From: Stercorarius parasiticus
Taxonomy: Eukaryota; Chordata; Aves; Charadriiformes; Stercorariidae
Assembly (NCBI GenBank): GCA_013396915.1
Contig: VWZL01000918.1
Coordinates: forward strand, 1 to 64,000
DNA: 64,000 nucleotides
Reading direction: 5' to 3'
This document shows, piece by piece, positions 49,481 through 64,000 of this stretch. Each line of letters starts with the position of its first letter. Within the stretch, counting starts at the first letter, position 1. Made by a program: the position numbers and the translations under genes. Below the pieces are notes generated by a model. The model made no database searches. It was not told the origin of the DNA and worked only from the letters and a program-made list of their open reading frames with translations.

Positions 49481-52400
49481 ACGCTGCATGTTTTGCGTGC
49501 TTCTCACTAGACGAAAAGCTGCCTTTTTGAAAAAAGTAGGAGAAATGCTCACTCCATATCAGTTAAATTCAGTCGAAGCATACAGTTATAAATTGTGTTT
49601 TTTCCTTATCTCTTCTTATAACAAGCCCTCATGCCACATGGAAAGTAAACTGCATTTCCTTTATCAGTATCTACACAGCGGTGGTGACCCCCCGCCTCCC
49701 CAGAATAAACTACATAAGTACTAGCTCAAGCCAAACACCTGCAAATCAGAAGCAGCATAAGCCTACTCTCCCAGGGCAGTAATGATTTGTTTCAGCCCTG
49801 ATGATACCGGAGCTAGCTTGGAGCACAGCCATGCAATTGAAGTGGGGTGACTTCAGGGACACGGTGCAATCCAGGAGGGACCTGACGGTTCCTGAAGCTG
49901 CGACAGTGTGTTGTTACCCATGGATGTACTTCCCCAGTTGTGGGTAAGAGGCCTCTGTTGAAATAGAGGAAGAAAATCATCAACAAAACATTTGTGTAAT
50001 GGCTGAAAAGCTTCCTTATGGTTCTAAGAGCGAAAAATAGGTTTTCTCTTCTATACAGATCAGCTTTAGTTAATGTGGTCATAATACAATTAGAATGAAA
50101 GAATATATAGAGAGAAAGATAGCTAGGAAAAGTAAAAATGAGTCCAAAATGCGTCCAGTGTTTCCCAAGGGATAGTTTCTGAGCTTCGCTTCTTTCTGTG
50201 GTGTTACAGGTTATCTCTTTTGCCGAGGCAAGGTGCGTGGTAACGTTACTACAAAGGCCTATAAAGAACATAAGAGGATGTCTACTTTTCTTTTTTGAAA
50301 TGCAAATTCTTTTAAATTCCCCAGTTGCAGTTCTGCCCCGTAGCCTGAGGAGCTATGCAGTAGCGCAATGCAGAAAGCAAACATTACCCCGAACTGGGCA
50401 AACTCCTTGTAGGACTGGACAAAATAGGTGAGCAAAAGTGGCTTCTTCAAGCACACAGAGCATCTCCAGATCCCCTCACCAGTTGTGTAAAGACAGCGAT
50501 GACACAGTCCCACAGCTGCTGAGCTGCTTGTCACCTTGGGCTTGGAGGGTCTATAGTGCAGCTCCATTCCCTGAAGGTATCTTAATAAAAAACCTTTTTC
50601 TGCACTTGTTGAAGATGCGATGCAGCAGACACAAAAGGCAGTTGGTCAGACAGATGGAGGAGATGGAGAGAAACAGAGATAGAAGTGGAGGGTAAACATG
50701 TTATTCCCAGCCACCTACCTAAGTTCTGTTCAACTCCCTTTAAAACCCTCTTTGTATACCTGACTGTGTCAGAGAAACGGGATGCCCGTGCGGGGCCAGG
50801 CCTTTGTCTCAGCTCTGTATCACTGCATTTCAGGCGCACAGAGCAGAGACCTCCCTGCAGGGCGCCTGCATGGAAACATCTGGTGACATGCATGATCCAG
50901 CCGTGTTCACGCATTGAAATAGTACCAACAGTAGGGAGGCTCAGTTAGAGATGTGAACTGGATGTAAAGGTTTTTTTTCTTCCTTGTTACTAAAACTTGG
51001 GTTTTTTTTAACTTTCATCTCACAGTCTTAGGGTCTGAATCCCCGTGTTGTCACCTTTATCGATCAAAATTGCTTTCAGACTAAGCACAGAGCACTCTCC
51101 ATTCACTGGTGGTGAATTTGTAGCAAAAAGCCTCCCACCCCACAAATCTGTGTGTGAGCTTGTTGAAATTAATTACTCTGCTCAGTTATTATATAATAGG
51201 CAGTTTAAGTAAAGAGTTCCTTGAATAATTCACATTTTTAAAAGTTGTTGACAGAATTTCAAGGCTAGGATTACTCATTAAGTGATTTTTCTGTCTTACC
51301 AGGTAACTCAAGGATGTTGCGTTGTTCTTAGCCATTTCACCACAAGCAGTGATGTGTCAATAGCTGAGGGACTATCTTAAATAAAGGGACTACATAAGCT
51401 TGCAGTGTAAAGACAGAGAAAAGAACACACATCAGATAATTGATGGCTTATTGTCACCCTCAATATAATGCACATTATGATTTATTCCTCTCTACATTGC
51501 AAAGCAGGAAAATTTTTCAAGTGAGAGAGTTCAATGAGCTGGCCAGCCTAGTGGCTTCCAGACTTGGCCTTGTTCCTAAACTCATCTGGCCAAAGCAAAA
51601 GCTAAAGTTGCATGTAGTTTTATATGCTATGTGACTGTGTCCCCTGGATTTTAAATGACCAGTTTAGGGTGCTTTGTTAAATATTGAAAGAAGCTGCTGT
51701 GAGCACATTTCTTTGGTGAGTGTCCATTGAGATTTAGTTACCCAGAAACAATTGTCTCTGGGGAAAGCCAAGATTATTCCTGAAAAAGTGCAATTCTGCT
51801 TAGCCAGAAACTCTGCCAACAGCGGTGTCCCTCTGTGTGCCTGATCGACCTGCCCATTTTTTTCACTAATGAAGCACTGTTTTAGAGCCAGTATTCCCAA
51901 AAGTTGAGCTAATTTTAAGTCTTTTAGTGTCATTAAACTGGGCTGCTCATACAGACCTATGCCAGCTCTCACATATAAAAGAAGGGGACTGATCTGGACT
52001 GCTGTATGTACTGTTACACTGCTACTTGGCTTGTTTCAAGTACCTTTTTTAAAAAAGTTTTATCCTTGGCAGCATAGTTACACCAGTGCATGGTGTATAA
52101 AGCACGCTTGACTGGGTGTGGGCTATGGGCAAAACACTGATCAAGCAACCAGTGCTGGGCAAAAGAAGGTAGCAACATTGCCTGCTTGTTTTGAGGGTGA
52201 AGTGAGGTTTTCAGGGCAACTTTACACAGTGACTGGCTCTGTGCAAGACCACTTGTCTGAGATAGTGGGTTGATGATGATGCAGCCTATGGCATACATGT
52301 ACTGTAGGATTGCCTTCCATTTGTTCTTGGAGACCAGCATTTCATGACAGGGGAAGTGGGAAGCAATTTGGCAAACCCTGTCATGGTACCAGGTGGAGAG

Positions 52401-52593
52401 CTAGAAGATAAAGACCCATGTGGCTCGTCTTGCTCTGAGCTTGGTAGACTTGCCTAAGTCTGGTCTTTCACCCAGTAGTCCTAGAAGAGACTGAACATTG
52501 GCATAATTTTTATGCCATGGTTATTTCATCCTGGTGTTCTAGTTTATGAAAATGGGCCAATCTTGTACAATTCTTCTCCAGAAGAATACAGTA
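49481..52593. other. Intergenic, upstream of MED18
   Basis: This is 3.1 kb of mixed composition. Open frames of about 100 codons exist on the minus strand at 51664-51972 and 52014-52340 and on both strands at 50200-50950, but none resembles a known family. No repeat family was recognised before the CR1 copy at 52594. Confidence 0.65.
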
Positions 52594-52808
52594 GGTAAGG
52601 AAGAAATTCTTTGTGATGAGGGTGGCGGGACACTGGAACAGGTTGTCCAGAGAAGTTGTGGATGCCCCATCCCTGGAAGTATTCGAGACCAGGTTGGACA
52701 GGGCTTTGAGCAACCTGACCTAGTGAAAGGTGCCCCTGCCCATGGCAGGGGGGTTGGACTAGGTGGTATGTAAAGGTCCCTTCCAACCCAAACCATTCTG
52801 TGATTCTG
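52594..52808 (+). mobile_element. CR1 LINE 3' end, plus orientation
   Basis: The last ~215 bp of a CR1 element are well preserved: GGAAGAAATTCTTTG, CACTGGAACAGGTTG, AGAGAAGTTGTGGATGCCCC, GGTTGGACTAGGTGG and the terminal ATTCTGTGATTCTG octamer tail. It is 5'-truncated and carries no reverse-transcriptase domain. It is less diverged than the copy at 24812, so probably younger. Confidence 0.93.
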
Positions 52809-52885
52809 ACAGCGGGTCTTTATTTGGCTGTTGTGGATCTCAGCAGATGCTGGCACCAAGATCTACTTTTTCTGGTTTGTACAGG

Positions 52886-53402
52886 CTCTGGCTGGGATAC
52901 GTTTAATTGTCTTCGTAGCAGTCTGTATGGGGCTGTGTTTTGGATTTGTGACTTGATAACACAGCAGTGTTTTGGCTGTTGCTGAGCAGGGTTTGGCAGC
53001 ATCAAGGTTTTCTTTTTGTGCTTCTTTTTTCCCTGCGCTCCCCACAATGAGTAGGCTGGGAGGGTGGAAGAGGTTGGGAGGGGACATAGCCAGGACAGCT
53101 GACCCCAACTGACCAAAGAGATATTCCATGCCCTATGGCATTGTGTCCAGCACTAAAAGCTCACAGAAGGAATGAGAAAGGGAGGATGTTTGTGGTTTGG
53201 GCATTTGTCTTCCCAAATAACTGTTAGTGTGCCGAGGCCCTGCCTGCTGCTGGGACGTAGTGAATAAATTCCTTATTTTGCTTTGTGTGTGCAGCTTCAT
53301 TTTACCCATTAAACAAGTCTTTATCTCAATCCATGAGTTTTCTCGCTTTTACCCTTCTGCTTCTCTCCCCATCCTGCTAGGGTGGGGTGAGCAAGCAGCT
53401 GG
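52886..53402 (+). mobile_element. Solo LTR of an avian endogenous retrovirus
   Basis: Beginning near CTCTGGCTGGGATACG, the segment follows the motif order of a common avian LTR: TATGGGGCTGTGTTTTGGAT, GTTGCTGAGCAGGGTTTG, GGACAGCTGACCCCAACTG, then ATTAAA (53308-53313) with TTTATCTCAATCCATGAG after it, and a C-rich end before GGGTGAGCAAGCAGCTG. The usual TATA-box position is degraded (CTAAAAGC). No viral genes flank it. Both ends are diverged, so the limits are approximate and no target-site duplication was confirmed. Confidence 0.75.
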
Positions 53403-54650
53403 GTCCACCCACCATGTTTTTCTGGAAGGCCTGAGTCTGAGTGGGAATGATGCTGGGTTAGGGGAAAACCTATGAAAGCTGGGGCTAAAGCCCCTAGTGC
53501 TAGAAGCCCCTTGGGTAGAAGAAGCAGCAGACTGAACATAAAACCAGTGGTGAAGATGGGACACTAAGTACTTTTGGGTTTTGTAATAGACTGCAAAAGC
53601 CCTAGAGCGCTGTAGAGATAAGGTTAGTTTCAGAGGCAGGCCTCCTCCCAGAGGCTGGCACAGCAAGGTAAGCCCCGGTCCAGCAGCGATGTCTAGGCAG
53701 GAAGCCGAGGTACAGAATTGTCATTGCAAGGAGTGGCACTGGCTGCACAGCACTTGCAATTGCCTTGTGTCTGAGTCAAGATGACTCTGCTAGGAATATG
53801 AGCTTCCCCTGAAGCAACAGAGAGGATCTGTGGAGCAGAGAAACTGTTGCTGTAACAAGGACGCCACCTGAAACCCAAACCATCATCGTCTCCTTTCAGC
53901 AGGTGTCATTGTGCAGTGTAAACCTCCCCTAACCAAAGCCAAAGGCAGAGAGGTAAGAGGACACAACCCCGAAAATGTTATGTCCCAAGAGGTGGAGATA
54001 ATGATGTATCTTAAAAGCACTGTGAGCAGCAAGAGCTATCACACTGTCCCAAACATCAGCTGAAAGGCGTGGGAGGATGGACCATCTATCACGGCTTTTC
54101 TCAGAGCTGTCTTCACCTTACGAGCAGAGTTCAAACCAAGGATGGAAATGGTCCCAACACTGCTGTGTATAGACACACCTGGAGCCCAGATACACTTGAC
54201 TGCTTCAATGAGAAAGCGAGCTCTTTTCTGAGCACTGCTGTGCCTGCTCAGCAATGCCTGTGCAAGGGCCCTTGCTGGTACACTGCCGTCCCATCTCCAA
54301 GGCAGCATCTGCTACAGGCTCCTTGTATCACTGCTACAGTAAGCATGAGCAGGGTTTTTTCATCCCCACGTTGCCTGAGCAGAAGCCGCTCCTCCTGTCG
54401 GAAAGGCACACTTCACTGATAACATCTTGCTCTGGCTGAGAGAAATCGAAGTGGACAACAATTCTGTAATTAGAGGCAGCTGCAGAACTTCAGGCCTCAC
54501 AGCTCTGAAACTTTCATGTCAGACAGCAGGGAGGGGACTGGTGTGGAACAGAGGTAAAATAGATTCAGGACACAGAGAAGAAAGGAGGTAATCGAGGTAA
54601 GGAGAGAAGCAAACTAGTTACCAGAGTCAAATACATTATTTTGACTATTT
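53403..54650. other. Intergenic, between solo LTR and HMGCR 3'UTR
   Basis: This is moderately GC-rich unique sequence of 1.2 kb. Short open frames on both strands (for example around 54040-54420) have no recognised similarity. No gene or further repeat was identified. Confidence 0.65.
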
Positions 54651-57554
54651 TTATTTTTTTTCTAAGGTTTTAAAATATTTGAAAAACTATATAAATTGTA
54701 GTAGTATAGAATTTAATAGAATTTAAGTTGGGGCAGCTTTAGAAACTTGATTACAGACAGCTAGTTTGGTTTTGCCAAGGTTCTAACCAAACAGTACAGG
54801 ACTGTTTCTTGTACTGAAGCAATCTTGCTACATAAAATTGTCAGTGTGTGCGCAGGAAAACAAGAGCCCTTCAGTTCCCTGAACGTTCTAACACACATGA
54901 AATGGTAACCTCCGCTGCTGCTATAAAGCCTGTAGGTCTCATGAGACTGAAAAGGAGTGCAGACTGCATAGTATGTCAGATTATAGGCTGATGCGCATTA
55001 CCAAGACCATGGCAGTTGGACTACAGGTGAGGAAAAGAAGCGGGAGAGGGGGAAATTTTTTATAGATTTCCAGGATCTGTAGTTGGGTACTGACTAAAAG
55101 CTTAAGCACTGTGCTGTTGACAGCACAGTATGGTATTAAAAGCTCTGGTAAGAATTTCAAATAGTTCTTCATGTAGCACTGATAGGTTCTTCTACTCTGC
55201 CAGCTTAACCTGTCTTGCAAGAACATACAGTACTATGTGTTTTGATAAAATTACATTTTCCTGGTGAAAGCAGCATTTAAAATTCAGGTAGCAAGTTAAC
55301 AGATTAAAAAGCACCTTTCAAATTTTGGTTCTGGTGGACACAGGAGAAACTGCTACGAGTATAATGAACAGTTTTCTGGAAGACAAGAGAAATGCCCAAA
55401 ACAGAAGGTATCACTAATGCTGCAGTGAATTAGTTCTCCGACTTGGACACTGTGTAATTCAGATTCAAGGAGAATAAATGAGTACAGGCTTCCACAAACC
55501 AGGTTGAGAAGTCCCAGTGTCACAGCTCCACTGTATTTAGTACTATATACCAGTCATATTTTCCTTAACCCTCTTATTGTACGTTGTCTAGCAAGGTATG
55601 TCACTACGTCTTGAAGTAAGCTTAAAATATCACAATTAAGCCGATACATTTTCCATTGTTTTACTGAAACTTAAAAAGTGTTTCTGTACCAAAATGTACA
55701 CAATTTAGTATTAATACAAAACGTTAATTCTGCAAGACAGAATGTCAGTTAAATCCACCAAAATGAACACTGAACCACCATTTTTTGCCAGAACAGTGTT
55801 AGTTTAAATAAGATCACTGAATGAACATAGAAACAACGTAGTTCCACCTTTCCTTAAATAAAATGGTAGCTATTAGCAACAATACTGCAAGAAGATAAAC
55901 ATTCATATTTACATGCTATCATAACGTATCTAGCATGTAGTATGTCTTCATGCTTGCACATTAGCTTTATGAGCTCATTACAATGATATTAATGTGTTGA
56001 TGTGCTACAAAACAACCCATCGTGATTTATATCAAATTTGTACATTAGAAGAGCACCTCTCCTAGTCACTTCTTTAGGAGTGCCACTGCATTCCTGTAAG
56101 AAACACAGTCCAATCCACTGATTCCACACTGCCCTCCCGCCTCCCCCCCCAAAAAAACCCAAACCAAACCAAAAAAACCCCCAAGATCAAGCATCTTAAC
56201 AATTTTCCTCCTGTGACTAACTAGGCAGGGCAATGCATTGAACAATATTCCCAAAGGTGAATCAAACCAGAATACACCTGGGTTTTCTGTATTACATTAA
56301 GAACACCTGAGACTGCTTCACTGGTCCAAATACAGTATTTTAATACATAAACTTCTTGTTGCATTAACATGTCATTTCACTGAATCCCTTAATTAGTACT
56401 TTTCATTGAAAAAAAGATAAGATTTCTTCTTAAAATAAATACTCCCCCCTCATAAAGTAAGCTTACAAGGAATTAAAACATAAAAAAAAACTAGCGTTGA
56501 AGAACAGTGTGATTTTTCTGGCTTCATGTTATCTCAGCTTAAGCAGTGGATACACACCTATTCCTGGGGAGGAAGTGTCAAACACTTAAAAAAATAAAAT
56601 AATAATTAGGAATATACAAACATACTGTACCTTAAGAGACATCTTTTAAAAGAAGTGTAAACATCTGTTCTTGACTCCTGTTGTTTGAATGCACTCCCAT
56701 CAAAAAAACTTTGAGAAACTGCATTTGCTTAAATTACTAACCTGTCTGACATGTAACTGGGTATGGAGTTACCAGTATCAAAAATCTTATTTTTTTTTAC
56801 CTGAACAAAATAGCAGAACAGTAGAAGACACTGTTTTTCCCTCCTTCAGTACAGATTATATTTAACAGTTCAGAAATTCATACGTCACAAGTTTTCTGTA
56901 AAGGAATAACCTAAATTGTGGAGTTAGAACATTGAATGCTGCTTAGCTGAGACAGCAGCAAATTAAGTACTATGTGTAGACAGAGGTTTCTATAAAACTA
57001 ATGTGATTCAATAAAATTGTCTTATAGCCTAAAACCTAAGTTTTACATGTGAACAAAATTATAACTAGGAGTTCATGGAAAGTGATTAGGCTTGCCATCA
57101 CTTTAAAAAAACATGCTTGTCTAACCATAAAATAAAGATGGCAAGGACCAGTGCCTTCAAGCCAAGTTTAGACCAACTATTTTTTTTTTCTTTTTAAATG
57201 TACAAAGTACATTACATCACTTGGTATTTACCAGCAGCTTACTAGTCAAAATAATTTCAACCTGTAAAAACATAAGACTGACCCTTTACAAAATGATGTG
57301 TAAGAGTAAGAATTCCAAAGCCATGTTCAAGACATCTGACAGGACTTCTTTCATGAAGTCACCTCTAACCATGGAAGAAGGTCAAAGGCGTTAAGTAGTC
57401 TTGCACAAGTCCATTGATCTCTCAGTTTATCTTACAGAGACATTGAGCTGAAGGTGATTTTCATTCTAAACTTCACAGATTTTTGTATTTTTTTCCCCCC
57501 TGTGCACCTGGACAGTTGCTAGAACAATTCTTCATTTTAAAGCTGTTTTAGTAT
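54651..57554 (-). other. HMGCR: Probable HMGCR 3'UTR region
   Basis: The 2.9 kb after the HMGCR stop is AT-rich, without coding features, and rich in TAAAT/ATTTA motifs as expected of a 3'UTR. A minus-strand AATAAA lies at about 54650, and ATTAAA-type hexamers lie closer in, such as near 56338. The real end of the transcript cannot be fixed from sequence, and the true UTR may be shorter. A C-run next to an A-rich tract is at 56143-56180. Confidence 0.4.
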
Positions 57555-63410
<5,856 letters not shown>

Positions 63411-64000
63411 CTTACAAAAATAATACAAAAGGTATCATTAAGGTTACACTTGAGTGGTATGGTACAGCATGCTACTTACTACGCCTGTGACTACAACAAG
63501 GTATCTGAACAAAAAATCCCACAACCCTACCCATAAAGGAAACAACTCCCACCCCAAAAAGTTGACAGCTACAGCTATCGACAGCTAATACTGTTCATAT
63601 CAAGTATTTGGCAGATGTATTGAATCTTATTAAGTCACTATTAAAAAACCTAACTCTGTTAAATGAATTTTAAATAAACTTCCATTTTAATTGTAGCTCA
63701 AGGTAGTATCGTTCAGCTGAACTGAATGATAATAATAATCATTCAGTATTAGTAGAATTCTGCATTTCTGAGATGAGGCAGCTGCATGCTTTGGTACAAA
63801 GTATTTCTTGGGTAAGCTACAAAACTTACCTACCCACCACCCTAGGTTTAAAAACATCAAGAGCAATAAAAGGTAGTGCCTTATGTTTACCTTTTTTTCC
63901 TCCCTTCTACATCAGTTTTGACCAAGTTCATTGTTAATTCATATACATGACTTCGAGCACGTATTTCATGTATTTGGAAAATGGTTTTACAGTGAGTTTT
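63411..64000 (-). other. HMGCR: HMGCR intron, continues past window edge
   Basis: This is 590 nt of AT-rich intron sequence up to the right end. No further HMGCR exon was found, so human residues 1-521 are encoded beyond the window. Confidence 0.85.

Noticed and set aside
48844..49552. Proline/arginine-rich frames of about 210 codons upstream of MED18 and a matching plus-strand frame
   Set aside because: CpG-island composition lacks stop codons in several frames. The amino-acid content is low-complexity, the frames cross the N, and no similarity is recognised.
52539..52859. Open frames on both strands at 52540-52860
   Set aside because: They fall within the CR1 3' end and its flank and are not in the CR1 reverse-transcriptase region.

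Overview
The window is vertebrate nuclear DNA, most likely from a bird. It is AT-rich, with long introns, GT-AG splicing and no operon structure. The recognisable repeats are CR1 LINE 3' ends with the ATTCTGTG-type tail and two solo LTRs of avian retroviral type. Human 5q13, which carries the same two large genes, corresponds to the avian Z chromosome, so a Z location is likely but is not shown by the sequence.

Layout. Positions 1-16035 lie inside a large intron of CERT1 (ceramide transfer protein, also COL4A3BP/GPBP) on the + strand. The last 14 coding exons of CERT1 run from 16036 to 40806. They add up to exactly 508 codons plus stop, matching human residues 117-624 of the long isoform, including the 26-residue alternative exon. 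A probable 3'UTR intron and a terminal UTR exon follow, to about 43.97 kb. From 48.15 to about 49.25 kb lies a minus-strand MED18 locus inside a GC-rich, CpG-rich island. Its last coding exon (183 codons) is intact. A likely noncoding first exon is visible, but the short first coding exon is missing, probably at the single N at 48927. From 57555 to 63410 are the last eight coding exons of HMGCR on the minus strand. They encode 367 residues, exactly human 522-888, with all four catalytic residues present. The rest of HMGCR lies beyond the right edge.

CERT1 and HMGCR are therefore convergent, with MED18 between them and co-oriented with HMGCR. Both flanking genes belong to lipid metabolism: ceramide transport from ER to Golgi, and the rate-limiting step of sterol synthesis. 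MED18 is a transcription coactivator subunit with no obvious link to them. In human it sits on another chromosome, which makes its presence here the main gene-order oddity.

Repeats: a CR1 copy and a solo LTR in a CERT1 intron (24.8-26.5 kb), a short CR1 tail (36.1 kb), a CR1 copy next to a solo LTR between MED18 and HMGCR (52.6-53.4 kb), and an old, diverged CR1 relic in an HMGCR intron (59.5-60.1 kb). No tRNA, rRNA, CRISPR or bacterial feature is present. No plainly new biological system was found. The most useful leads are the MED18 locus, the 3'UTR intron of CERT1, and a few palindromes and unexplained open frames.
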